64,000 nucleotides of DNA, taken from positions 1 to 64,000 of the forward strand of contig NZ_QQPQ01000002.1 in the NCBI RefSeq assembly GCF_003346715.1. Direction: 5' to 3'. Source of the stretch: Oceanispirochaeta sp. M1. Lineage in GTDB: Bacteria > Spirochaetota > Spirochaetia > DSM-2461. Below are positions 51,617 to 60,693 of this stretch, piece after piece; the first letter of the stretch is position 1; every line of letters starts with the position of its first letter. Both the position numbers and the translations under genes were made by a program. Under the pieces are notes generated by a model that saw only the letters and a list, made by a program, of their open reading frames with translations, was not told where the DNA came from and made no database searches.

Positions 51617-52986
51617 TATGCACCTTCCTTAAGGATCAGTTCGGACAAGGACTTTCGGATATCCAGGACTGTTTTGTAATATGTTGAGAAATAAGCTGTT
51701 CCATTAACATACAGAGCCAGCTCATTATTTTCCGAGGGTACAAACTCAAGACGGTCCATACCTCCCGTTTTTTTGTAGATTAAAATGCTGAAGACAGTCT
51801 TCTGTTTCTGAAAATCTGATCCCCCGGATCCAGGCAGCTCTCTGGCTATTCCTGTCTTCGTGAGTACATCGAAGAACTCCATCACCTGAGGGTATTCCAC
51901 AGAGACACCGTTTATCAGGGCCTGTATATTTACTGATTCACCCGAGAGAGTAATATTGTAGTCCTCTCCTTCCAGAGAATCTTCAATCACCACAGACTCA
52001 ATTTCTGATACATTGCAGTGGTAGACCGAGCCGTTCAGTAGATCCAGATAGTGAAGATCCAGAAATGGGAGATCCTCTTCGGAAAGTTCTGCAATGGCTC
52101 TACCCTTTTCAGTCCCTGCAAATATTTTACCCTCATGACGGAATAGAGAAAGGGTATACATTTCATCTTCATTTAATGAAATATTCAGGCTGAGAATTTC
52201 ATCTTCTTTCAGAAGAGGCTCGGGAAAGAGACTTTCTGTCCGTACAGATGAGAGAGAGAGGATAGGGAAGATCAGCTCCTTCAAAGTACGCTCATAATCC
52301 AGGGTACTCACAATGGGTTCGGACAGAGTAAAAAGAAATCCGCCATTGTTCTCAATGGAAAATGAAGGGAAATCAGCTCCCCTAAAGTCCAGCTCAATTG
52401 ATTTAAGAGTATCCAGTTCCTTGAGTTCTACCCTCGGCATGATAAAATCTGAAGAGAAGATGATGGGTTCTGATAGAAACAGCTCCGTATCCTCTGAACT
52501 CAAAAGGTAGACAGTATCATCAGATGCAGCGGGATCTTCTATCCGGAGGTAGGAACTTCCATCAAGAGAAATTGGCTCCCCCAGGATCAGACGCTTCTTG
52601 TTTCCCGAACTCAGGATAAGGGTGATAACAGCCCGCGGAGTTTCAAAGCCGTATACTGTATCATCCAGGGATTTTTCTATTGAAGAGACCGCTTTCAGTT
52701 TTGATATGCGAAAGAGAAAGGACTGCATTGCCTCTACAGAGTAGCTCATACCTTCCACCCCGGGTTCCAGAGAGATATGCCCCTCCCTGTGTATCAGACC
52801 GAATCGAGCTGCATCATTGATTACTGCAACCGCGGCGATTTCTGAGACATTCAGCCCCACGAGTTCAATCTCCTGCACTACTGTCTCAGAGACACTCTTT
52901 TTTTCAGGAAGATAAACTATCCCCGTTAAAACAGCCAGGACAATAAAGAGGATCAGGTTGATAAATATACCTTTTCTGTAATTCAT
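51616..52986 (-). CDS. DUF4340 protein of a Gld-type ABC module
   Basis: 456 residues from the ATG at 52984-52986, which overlaps the GldG-like stop; the frame stays open upstream but that part lies inside the previous gene. One N-terminal membrane helix (about 6-25) anchors a long extracytoplasmic part with repeated DUF4340 units (for example EIELVGLNVSEIAAV, LKELDTLKSIELDFRG, CNVSEIESVVIED). In other bacteria DUF4340 genes accompany GldA/GldF/GldG-type transporters. Molecular role unknown. Confidence 0.82.
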   Translation of the reverse strand: MNYRKGIFINLILFIVLAVLTGIVYLPEKKSVSETVVQEIELVGLNVSEIAAVAVINDAARFGLIHREGHISLEPGVEGMSYSVEAMQSFLFRISKLKAVSSIEKSLDDTVYGFETPRAVITLILSSGNKKRLILGEPISLDGSSYLRIEDPAASDDTVYLLSSEDTELFLSEPIIFSSDFIMPRVELKELDTLKSIELDFRGADFPSFSIENNGGFLFTLSEPIVSTLDYERTLKELIFPILSLSSVRTESLFPEPLLKEDEILSLNISLNEDEMYTLSLFRHEGKIFAGTEKGRAIAELSEEDLPFLDLHYLDLLNGSVYHCNVSEIESVVIEDSLEGEDYNITLSGESVNIQALINGVSVEYPQVMEFFDVLTKTGIARELPGSGGSDFQKQKTVFSILIYKKTGGMDRLEFVPSENNELALYVNGTAYFSTYYKTVLDIRKSLSELILKEGA

Positions 52987-54392
52987 TACAGCCTCTTCCT
53001 TCTGATATACATCATGATGCCGGCAACAAGAAAAGCCAGCGGAATAAGACCGCATATAATAATTGCCAGAATCAGGATATGACCTGACTGAAGATTCAGA
53101 GGATCAGCCTTAATTTTTTTTGCCGGTATATAGACTGAAGACTCTTCGTCAGCCAGCCAGTTGATAGTCTGTACAAGAAACTCACTGTTGCCGTAGCTTG
53201 AGAATCCCATTAGGTCATCACCATAGAGTTTCATGCTGCCAGCAACAATAAGACGGCTGACAGAATTATCATCCCAGGTTCTCTCGGAGCTCATTACAAG
53301 ATTAAAGGGTCCCTCAATATCAGAGGCTTCCCGGTCCAGATTACTGAACTGATATCCAGTCTTTCCATAGGAGCCGGGGGTAGAACCAAGGACCGGTGTT
53401 ATGTCGTAGGCGCTGCCGCTGCGGGGCGATTCATAAAGACTGCGGCTGGAGGGCATGGTCAGGAATATTCTTGTTTCCATAAAGTAGCGGTTGATCTCAT
53501 GGGGAGCATACATGGGGACGATATTCACAGGGTTTCCTGCTGTGTAGGCCTGCTCTTCAAAGACAAGCTCATTCCCGGCGATAATGCCCCACTCTTCAAG
53601 GAATCCCTCTAGATTCGGGAAGCTGACAGAAGAGGGTTCCAGAAATACTAAAGCATTTCCCCCCTGCTCCATATAAGTTTTCAGAAGCGACCTATCCTCG
53701 GATAAAATATCGCGGCTGGGAGCGGCAATAATGAGAAGTTCCGGTTTTTTCCTGAGAACTGAACTCAAATTACCGCGGACCACATCATAGTTATTTGAAG
53801 AGAAGAGTGCAGTTAATGCATTGCCTGGTCTCTCATTGTGACCGTCAGAAAAAGCAGCGACGGGGACATTGCTGTCATTGATAAAGTAGAGTCCACTGGT
53901 GAGCTGCTGCTCCGCATTAAGACCTGTAATTTCAGTCCTGCCTGCATTGAGGGTATACATATCCTTTATGGAAAAGATCTTCTCACGGACCGTGCCTTCC
54001 ATAAGAATGTCATTTTCATGAATTTGTATTCCTCGGGCGGCGAATGAGTCGATAAGAACCGGATTCTCATAGGGATCGACAAACTCAAGACTGATCTGAG
54101 AGCTTAAAGAGCTGTAGCGCTTCAATACTTCCCGAAGCATTACAACATAGTCTTCTTCTCTGTTGAACACAGTTATTTCCACCGGGGTCTTCAGTGCTTC
54201 AGCAGCTGCAGCAGTGGTATCAGAAAACTCATAAAGAGCATTTTCAGTCAGATCAAGTTTAAGAGAATAGCGCTCCACTGCCTTATGACTGAAGAGATTT
54301 ATCAGGATAAAAACGGCAATGCAGAGTATTACAAATATAGAGCGGAGATTTCCCTTGAGAAGGGCTTTAATTCCGGCAGCGATTCTATTCAT
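52986..54392 (-). CDS. GldG-like auxiliary protein of an ABC transporter
   Basis: 468 residues. A membrane helix near 18-35, a large extracytoplasmic part (about 40-430) of the ABC-type GldG family (LTENALYEFSDTTAAAAEALKTPVEITVF, GDNG-like FSDGHNERPG) and a C-terminal helix (about 437-462). It lies 1 nt after the permease gene and overlaps the DUF4340 gene. In Bacteroidetes GldG works with GldA and GldF in gliding; gliding is not implied here, since such modules occur in many non-gliding bacteria. Confidence 0.84.
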   Translation of the reverse strand: MNRIAAGIKALLKGNLRSIFVILCIAVFILINLFSHKAVERYSLKLDLTENALYEFSDTTAAAAEALKTPVEITVFNREEDYVVMLREVLKRYSSLSSQISLEFVDPYENPVLIDSFAARGIQIHENDILMEGTVREKIFSIKDMYTLNAGRTEITGLNAEQQLTSGLYFINDSNVPVAAFSDGHNERPGNALTALFSSNNYDVVRGNLSSVLRKKPELLIIAAPSRDILSEDRSLLKTYMEQGGNALVFLEPSSVSFPNLEGFLEEWGIIAGNELVFEEQAYTAGNPVNIVPMYAPHEINRYFMETRIFLTMPSSRSLYESPRSGSAYDITPVLGSTPGSYGKTGYQFSNLDREASDIEGPFNLVMSSERTWDDNSVSRLIVAGSMKLYGDDLMGFSSYGNSEFLVQTINWLADEESSVYIPAKKIKADPLNLQSGHILILAIIICGLIPLAFLVAGIMMYIRRKRL

Positions 54393-54393
54393 C

Positions 54394-55095
54394 CTACTGC
54401 CTCCTGCTCTCTAGACTGACAGTAGTGAGAACCAGAAACAGGACTGTCAGACTCAGGAAATAAATAATGGCCGAGGGATTGAATATCCCGTATGTAAACT
54501 CAATGTAGTTACTCTTCAGTGAGAAGAGAGTAAGCATTTTTTTCAGCAGGGGGCTGCCGGCATAGGGAGCCAGTGAATCAACCAGCCAGAGAATCAGGAT
54601 AACACCGTAGCTCACAATGGCTGAGACAACCTGATTTTCAGTAAGGGTGGAGATAAAAAGCCCCAGGGCCGAAACCGCAGAGACAAGGAGAATCACAGCC
54701 AGGTAATTACCCAGGGTCACCATAAAACTGAATGAGCCGAAGTAAGCCAGAATAACAGGATAAACCAGAGTGACAGCCAGACCGATTCCGATCACTGTCA
54801 GGGTCGCCAGAAACTTTCCGATCACAATAGATTCCAGAGAAAGAGGCAGAGTAAAAAGAAGCTGTTGTGTCTTTTGTCTCTGCTCCTCAGAAAACTGTCT
54901 CATTGTCAGAATAGGAGTTACAAAGAGAAGTATATTAAACAGAGGAGAAAAGAAGCTGTTAATATCACCGTTCTGTGACATCAGATTGGCTGTGATAAAG
55001 ATAAAACCGCAGAGAAGAAGGAGTATTGTCAGAAAGACATAGGCAATCATGGAACGGAAATACTGCCTCAGTTCTTTCATATAGATAGCCGTCAT
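54394..55095 (-). CDS. GldF-like ABC transporter permease
   Basis: 233 residues, six membrane segments of the ABC-2 type. The start MTAIYMKELRQYFRSMIAYVF and the FSEEQRQKTQQLLFTLPLS motif are typical of GldF-like permeases. It overlaps the ATPase gene by 4 nt (ATGA) and precedes the GldG-like gene by 1 nt, so it is the membrane part of this module. Confidence 0.88.
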   Translation of the reverse strand: MTAIYMKELRQYFRSMIAYVFLTILLLLCGFIFITANLMSQNGDINSFFSPLFNILLFVTPILTMRQFSEEQRQKTQQLLFTLPLSLESIVIGKFLATLTVIGIGLAVTLVYPVILAYFGSFSFMVTLGNYLAVILLVSAVSALGLFISTLTENQVVSAIVSYGVILILWLVDSLAPYAGSPLLKKMLTLFSLKSNYIEFTYGIFNPSAIIYFLSLTVLFLVLTTVSLESRRQ

Positions 55096-56048
55096 GATTC
55101 ATCCCCTCCTTTAGGCAAACCTGATGTAAGATCGATAAAGATCTCTTCCAGAGTGGGATTTTTCATTTTCATCTGCATAAGGGCATAGCCGTTTTCATTC
55201 AGAACCCGGGAAAGATCCTTTCTGATATCTTCTCCCTCAGTCAGAGTGATGCTGTAATCCATACATCCCTCTTCAATACAATCCTGAACGTCAAGAGACT
55301 CAACACCCTTAAGCTCTTTTATGATGGCCTGAATATGAGGCTGATCTCCAAAGACACGCACATCCAGAACGGGGGCGGCATTGGGAGTATTCAGCAGTTC
55401 ATCCGAAGGGCTGTCTGCCACTATGGACCCCTTATTCAAAACAAGGATTCTTGTGGAGACCGATGCAATTTCCGAGAGGATATGGGAGCTGATAATCACG
55501 GCATGGTCACTACCCAGATCCCTGATCAGTTCTCTGATATCAATTATCTGCTGCGGGTCAAGTCCGGAAGTCGGCTCATCCAGAATAAGAAGCTCGGGAT
55601 TTCCTATCAATGCCTGGGCCAGTCCGATGCGCTGTTTATAGCCCTTGGACATGGTTTTCACAGGGCGGTCAATCACATCCGGAATACGGCTCAGGCCGCA
55701 GACTCTTTCAATCTCACGTTGCCGCTCTTTCCGGGAAATCCCTTTAACAGAACAGACCATATAGAGCTGCTCTCTCACAGTCATATCCGGATAGAGAGGA
55801 GGAAATTCAGGCAGGTAGCCAATATTTTTCTTATATTCCAGAGGCTGTTCCTGAATGTTAAAGCCATTCAGGGAGATGCTTCCCCCGCTGGGAGGGAAAT
55901 AGCCGGCGAGCATATTCAAAGTTGTGGATTTACCGGTGCCATTGGCCCCCAGGAGTCCCAGGACCTCACCCTTCTGCAGGGTAAATGAGATGTCCCGAAT
56001 CGGTTTCACCCGACCGTAGTTCTTTGAAAGATGCTCAACCTTCAGCAT
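55092..56048 (-). CDS. GldA-like ABC transporter ATPase
   Basis: 318 residues. Walker A GANGTGKST, signature MSKGYKQR (the form used by ABC-2 exporters), Walker B LLILDEPTSGLDP and H-loop SSH. A C-terminal extension of about 90 residues (from NTPNAAPVLDVRV) is normal in this family. It starts 6 nt after the UxuB-like gene, so the Gld-type module is joined to the uronate genes. Confidence 0.9.
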   Translation of the reverse strand: MLKVEHLSKNYGRVKPIRDISFTLQKGEVLGLLGANGTGKSTTLNMLAGYFPPSGGSISLNGFNIQEQPLEYKKNIGYLPEFPPLYPDMTVREQLYMVCSVKGISRKERQREIERVCGLSRIPDVIDRPVKTMSKGYKQRIGLAQALIGNPELLILDEPTSGLDPQQIIDIRELIRDLGSDHAVIISSHILSEIASVSTRILVLNKGSIVADSPSDELLNTPNAAPVLDVRVFGDQPHIQAIIKELKGVESLDVQDCIEEGCMDYSITLTEGEDIRKDLSRVLNENGYALMQMKMKNPTLEEIFIDLTSGLPKGGDES

Positions 56049-56054
56049 TATGTA

Positions 56055-57662
56055 TTACTGCTCCAGATATTTTTTAATTGTTCCGGCAACGGCGCCGGGA
56101 GCTGCCAGCATCTCGAGAAACATGGCCTCAACCTTGTCACCCAGATTATGTTTATAGAGATCCACTCCGAATATCTCAGCATTGCTGAGAAGTTCTTCGA
56201 GGGCTTTATGAACTTCAGTGAGATTACCGGAGAATCCGAGAGAGAATGATGCCACAAAGGGCTGAACCTTGTCCAGATTGGGGTCTGAACTGAGTTCGAA
56301 ACTCTGTCCCTTATCATCCACAGCCATAAGATAACGCAGCCATCCGGCCATAAAAAGAGGAATGAAAGTCAGAAAGGAGAGATCCGATTTCCCCTGTGCA
56401 ATATAGGCCTTCATTGTCTCACCGAAACGTACGGGAATTTTCTTTGAAGTATCTGTGGCAATCCTCTGGGGAGTATCGGGAACATGGGGATTGGGGAAAC
56501 GGACTTCAATACTGTCACGGATAAAGTCTTCGGCATTCATGATGCCGGGATCTACAACAACAGGCATTCCTTCGCCGTATCCCAATCTCTCAATAAATCC
56601 CTTTAATAGAGGATCTTTCATCTCTCCCGAAATAGAGCTGTAACCCATCAGACATCCGAAAACAGCTAGAACTGTATGCAGGGGATTCAGACAGGTACAG
56701 ACTTTCATTTTTTCAATTTTATCAATGGTTTCCTTGTCTGAAAACAGGACTCCGGTATCTTCCAGAGGGCCTCTGCCGTTAGGGAAAATATCTTCGATTG
56801 CAAGGTACTGGGATTCTTCTGCATTGACGAAGGGAGAGACAAAGGTGTTCTTTGCTGTTTTCACAAGCTCCATTCCCTCAAGACCATCGGCTTCGAATAC
56901 TGAGTTCAAGACAGAAGAGGGTCTGGGAGTGATTTTATCTATCATGCTCCAGTTGAAGGATAGTTTTGTTTCATCATTCAGATAGTCAAGAAATCCCTGA
57001 CCTGTGCTTCCTTTCCAGGCTTCCGCAAAACACAGTACGGCTTCCTTGAGGAGGGTTCCGTTATGGCTGCAGTTATCCATACTCACCAGAGCCAGAGGAG
57101 CTGCACCATTCTGAAAACGGGCATAGAGAAGACGGGTGATAATTCCGATAGTGGATGTGGGCTGTCTGTTAAAATCATCCAGATCCGGCTGTATCCATGG
57201 GAATGCATCTCCCTGATCGTCTTTGACGGCATAACCTTTTTCTGTAATAGTCAGACTCAGCATCTGCAGAGTCGGAGCTGTAAGAACCTCTTCCATCCTT
57301 GCATAATCACGGGAGGGAATCAGACTCTCAGCCAGGCTGCCGACAATCTCCTTGGTAATATCACCATTACCTTTGAGGGTCACTGCAAGAGCAAGATTAT
57401 CATAGGCTTCATATGCCTTTTTGATGATCTCTTCATCAAAGGTTTCACATACGATAATTCCTGTATCGACTTTACCTTTATTAAGAAGTTCCTGCTGGAG
57501 AACCGCAACAAAGGCTCTGAATATATTTCCGGCTCCAAAGTGAATCCATGCTGGATTCTTCCGGCTGTTCTCCCGGACTTTCTCTATATCAAACTGAGGC
57601 AGTTTATAACCTTTATCAGTCCACTGCTTTTTATTCTCTAATTCTTTTAAAGATAATTTCAT
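56055..57662 (-). CDS. uxuB: D-mannonate oxidoreductase (fructuronate reductase) of the mannitol dehydrogenase family
   Basis: 535 residues. NAD-binding start region with HFGAGNIFRAF and the mannitol-dehydrogenase signature region GNI...MDNCSHNG (about 195-205). The KPFVSP-like catalytic core appears as TKNTFVSPFVN with lysines upstream. It reduces D-fructuronate to D-mannonate, the substrate of UxuA encoded two genes upstream. The ATG overlaps the NagB-like stop (TAATG). A related tagaturonate or mannitol specificity cannot be excluded. Confidence 0.87.
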   Translation of the reverse strand: MKLSLKELENKKQWTDKGYKLPQFDIEKVRENSRKNPAWIHFGAGNIFRAFVAVLQQELLNKGKVDTGIIVCETFDEEIIKKAYEAYDNLALAVTLKGNGDITKEIVGSLAESLIPSRDYARMEEVLTAPTLQMLSLTITEKGYAVKDDQGDAFPWIQPDLDDFNRQPTSTIGIITRLLYARFQNGAAPLALVSMDNCSHNGTLLKEAVLCFAEAWKGSTGQGFLDYLNDETKLSFNWSMIDKITPRPSSVLNSVFEADGLEGMELVKTAKNTFVSPFVNAEESQYLAIEDIFPNGRGPLEDTGVLFSDKETIDKIEKMKVCTCLNPLHTVLAVFGCLMGYSSISGEMKDPLLKGFIERLGYGEGMPVVVDPGIMNAEDFIRDSIEVRFPNPHVPDTPQRIATDTSKKIPVRFGETMKAYIAQGKSDLSFLTFIPLFMAGWLRYLMAVDDKGQSFELSSDPNLDKVQPFVASFSLGFSGNLTEVHKALEELLSNAEIFGVDLYKHNLGDKVEAMFLEMLAAPGAVAGTIKKYLEQ

Positions 57663-58438
57663 TATTTATTCTCCTTAGTGAGACAAACGCCGCTGTCTTT
57701 ATCCAGATACATATTCGATTTTACTGTTCTTAAAGCCGAGGCGGGACAGCTCACGGCAATGGGCCCGGTCAGTGCTGCTTCCACAGCGGGAGCCTTAAGG
57801 ATTCCCGGAACCGTACAGAATATATATTCCGGACGGATCAATTCGGGAATGGTGACAGTCAATGCTGTCTTTGGGACATCATCCATAGTGGCAAAGCAGC
57901 CGTCATTCACCTGCTGCTGCCGGCAGATCTGATCCAGCTGAACAACTTTGACAGATTCAGGATCTTTAAAATCCGCCACAGGAGGGTCGTTGAAGGCAAG
58001 ATGCCCGTTCTCACCTATTCCATTAAGGCAGATGTCCAGGGGATTCTCTTTCAGAAGATCCGTATATCTGACACATTCAGCCTCAGCATCTCCCTGACCA
58101 TCCATATAAAAGACATTCTTAAAGGGGACATGGGCAAAAATTCCAGCCTTGAGAAAATTACCGAATCCCTGGGGTGCATCGGCAGAGAGTCCGATATATT
58201 CATCCATATGAAAGGCATTCACCCTGTCCCAGGGAATAAGATCAGCTTCTTTAAGGCCGTCCAGGACTTCCTGCTGTGAGGGAGCCGCGGCAAACATCAT
58301 ATTGATATGATCACGAGTCTTCAGGAGTTCAAGAATGCACTCTGTTACATCCCTGACAACCGCATACCCCATGGCTTTTCTATCTTCAAAGACACGTACT
58401 GTCAGTTTATCAATCTGCTTCTCTACAATTTTTGACAT
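57662..58438 (-). CDS. nagB: Glucosamine-6-phosphate deaminase-like sugar isomerase
   Basis: 258 residues, the NagB length. Motifs are FHMDEYIGL (the catalytic Asp region), CLNGIGENGHLAFNDPP and the C-terminal PASALRTV. It converts glucosamine-6-phosphate to fructose-6-phosphate and ammonia in the family. A deaminase in a uronate operon suggests that the natural nutrient contains an amino sugar too, or that this paralogue has another substrate. It lies 2 nt after the Gfo/Idh gene and overlaps uxuB. Confidence 0.87.
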   Translation of the reverse strand: MSKIVEKQIDKLTVRVFEDRKAMGYAVVRDVTECILELLKTRDHINMMFAAAPSQQEVLDGLKEADLIPWDRVNAFHMDEYIGLSADAPQGFGNFLKAGIFAHVPFKNVFYMDGQGDAEAECVRYTDLLKENPLDICLNGIGENGHLAFNDPPVADFKDPESVKVVQLDQICRQQQVNDGCFATMDDVPKTALTVTIPELIRPEYIFCTVPGILKAPAVEAALTGPIAVSCPASALRTVKSNMYLDKDSGVCLTKENK

Positions 58439-58440
58439 AT

Positions 58441-59589
58441 TTAGAATCTCCCTTTGAAGTCAGTGATGGTAGAGTCATCAAACCCTTTTACGGACTTCGT
58501 TTTTTTATGAAAACGCGTGGCATCCTCCACTCTCGAGGGGAAGGAATAATAGGGATCATCTTTCTTCAGGGGGAGTATGACTCCTGATCCGGTAAAGGCG
58601 GATTTATAGACAGCCGAAATAAGTTCAATGGAGTTTCGGCCATCTTTGCCGCTTACAGCAAGAGGAGTACCCTTTTCTATGGCATCGAGAAAGTTCCCGA
58701 CCTGTCCTGCATGGTGTTCAAACTTCAGATCAGGCAGATTCTTATATTCATCACTTAACTTATTGATTGTCTCTTCATCATCCATGGGAAATCCATTGGA
58801 ACGCGGAGTGCTTGCTTTAACAGCAAAGGGTATAGAAACAGAGGCTTTTTCCATCTGGAAGTCCAGTTTCTGCTCTTCTCCATGATGAATCAGAGAGGCA
58901 TTGATCTGAGACATGGTTCCGTCTGCATATTTTAAAATACTCAGGGAGAGATCTTCCTCTTCCGAATTCTGATGATTCAGATTTGTCAGAAAGGAATTAA
59001 CTTCCACAGGGAGACCTTTGGCCCAGAGAAGAAGATCTATATGGTGAACCGCATGATTCAGCGTACATCCGCCCCCTTCACTCTCCCAGAGACCCCGCCA
59101 GTAGAGGTCATAATAGCTCTGCCCTCTCCACCAGAATGAGTTGATCTGTGAAAACAGAAGCTTTCCGTAATCACCCTTGTGGATTATTTTCATAGTATTG
59201 GAGATGGAGGAGATAAAACGGCTCTGAGCAACAACAGAGATCAGGGCATTCCCCTTCTCCGCCGCAGACAGTATCTGATCACATTCACCCAGACTCATGG
59301 CCATGGGTTTTTCCAGAAGGACATGTTTTCCCGCCTCCAGTGCCTTGACCGCAAGGTCCCGGTGTGTGGAGGGAGGAGAACAGATAGAGACAATATCCAC
59401 GGCATCCAGCTGCTCATCAAATAAGGAGGATGCTTCAGCGTTCAATCCGTATTTGTCAATAAGAGCGGCCGCCTTGGCAACAGTGGGATTAGAGATATGA
59501 GTTATTTCCACTCTCTCAGGAAAACTGAGAAATCCCTCTATATGTGCCGGTGCAATTGCTCCGGCTCCAACTATCATGACTTTCAGCAT
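58441..59589 (-). CDS. Gfo/Idh/MocA-family oxidoreductase
   Basis: 382 residues. Rossmann start MIVGAGAIAPAHIEGF, the SICSPPSTH strand and the catalytic EKPMAMS motif near residue 95, then the C-terminal alpha/beta domain with NHAVHHIDLLLW. Such enzymes oxidise or reduce sugar derivatives with NAD(P). It lies between uxuA and the NagB-like gene. The substrate is probably a modified hexose or uronate handled by this operon. Confidence 0.88.
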   Translation of the reverse strand: MLKVMIVGAGAIAPAHIEGFLSFPERVEITHISNPTVAKAAALIDKYGLNAEASSLFDEQLDAVDIVSICSPPSTHRDLAVKALEAGKHVLLEKPMAMSLGECDQILSAAEKGNALISVVAQSRFISSISNTMKIIHKGDYGKLLFSQINSFWWRGQSYYDLYWRGLWESEGGGCTLNHAVHHIDLLLWAKGLPVEVNSFLTNLNHQNSEEEDLSLSILKYADGTMSQINASLIHHGEEQKLDFQMEKASVSIPFAVKASTPRSNGFPMDDEETINKLSDEYKNLPDLKFEHHAGQVGNFLDAIEKGTPLAVSGKDGRNSIELISAVYKSAFTGSGVILPLKKDDPYYSFPSRVEDATRFHKKTKSVKGFDDSTITDFKGRF

Positions 59590-59610
59590 TATTCCTATCC
59601 CTCTGTTTTC

Positions 59611-60675
59611 TTACTGAGACTTTTTAACGGCTTCCATCAGTCCCAGTAGATACTGGGCACCCAGGGCTCTGTCGTACAGGCCGTAACCCGGCATGGCAAT
59701 TTCACCCCAGATAGCACGACCATGGTCGGGACGAATAGGTCCGTCAAAACCAATTTCCACAAAAGCTTTCATTATTTCATACATATCCAGAGAACCGTCT
59801 GAGGAAAGGTGTGCCGACTCTTCAAAAATTCCGGGAGCTGTATGTTTTGTATTTCTCATATGAGCAAAGTGGATTCTGCCCTTCAGAGAACGGATAATAT
59901 CGGGAATATCATTATCAGGCTTGGAGCTGAGAGATCCGGTACAGAGAGTTATTCCGTTATACTCGGAGGGAACCTCTGTAATCAGACGCTGCAGATCCAT
60001 CTTGTTTTTGATAATACGGGGAAGGTTGTATACGCTCCACACGGGATCATCAATATGGATGGCCATCTTTACACCGTACTTTTCACAGGTAGGAATTATG
60101 GCATCCAGAAAGTATTTCAGATTCTGAAAGAGTTGTTCATTGTCTGTACTTTCATAGAGATGAAACAGTTCTTCAACCTTTCCCATTCTCTCGGGTTCCC
60201 AACCGGGCATAACAAAGCCGTTAGAATCACCATCAATATGGTCAAACATCTCTTTGGGATGAATGAGGTCTACTTTTTCCTGATTATAGGCCAGAACCGT
60301 AGAACCGTCGGGTCTGGGTTTGGCCAGCTCAGAGCGGGTCCAGTCAAATACGGGCATAAAATTATAGCAGACCATATTGATTCCCTCGGCTGAGAGTTTC
60401 TTTAATGTGGCAATATAGTTTTCAATATGCTGGTCACGCTTGGGATGACCTACCTTGATCTCATCTGAAACATTAACGCTTTCAATACCATAGATCTTCA
60501 GACCCGCATCTTCCACATCTTTCTTCAGACTCTGTATATCTTCCAGATTCCACTCATCTCCGGGAACTGTGTTGTAAAGAGTAGGGATAACTCCGCCAAC
60601 TCCTGGAATTTGACGTATCTGTTCCAGGGAAACACTGTCATGTCCTTTCCCAAACCATCTGAGGCTCATTTTCAT
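59611..60675 (-). CDS. uxuA: Mannonate dehydratase
   Basis: 354 residues, TIM-barrel UxuA. The start MSLRWFGKGHDSVSLEQIRQIPGV is highly typical, and metal ligands appear in IHIDDP, CTGSL, HMRN and the C-terminal RPDHGR motif. It dehydrates D-mannonate to 2-keto-3-deoxy-D-gluconate. It lies between the TRAP permease and the oxidoreductase gene. No KDG kinase or aldolase gene is in the window. Confidence 0.94.
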   Translation of the reverse strand: MKMSLRWFGKGHDSVSLEQIRQIPGVGGVIPTLYNTVPGDEWNLEDIQSLKKDVEDAGLKIYGIESVNVSDEIKVGHPKRDQHIENYIATLKKLSAEGINMVCYNFMPVFDWTRSELAKPRPDGSTVLAYNQEKVDLIHPKEMFDHIDGDSNGFVMPGWEPERMGKVEELFHLYESTDNEQLFQNLKYFLDAIIPTCEKYGVKMAIHIDDPVWSVYNLPRIIKNKMDLQRLITEVPSEYNGITLCTGSLSSKPDNDIPDIIRSLKGRIHFAHMRNTKHTAPGIFEESAHLSSDGSLDMYEIMKAFVEIGFDGPIRPDHGRAIWGEIAMPGYGLYDRALGAQYLLGLMEAVKKSQ

Positions 60676-60693
60676 AAACTTATCTTATCCTTA

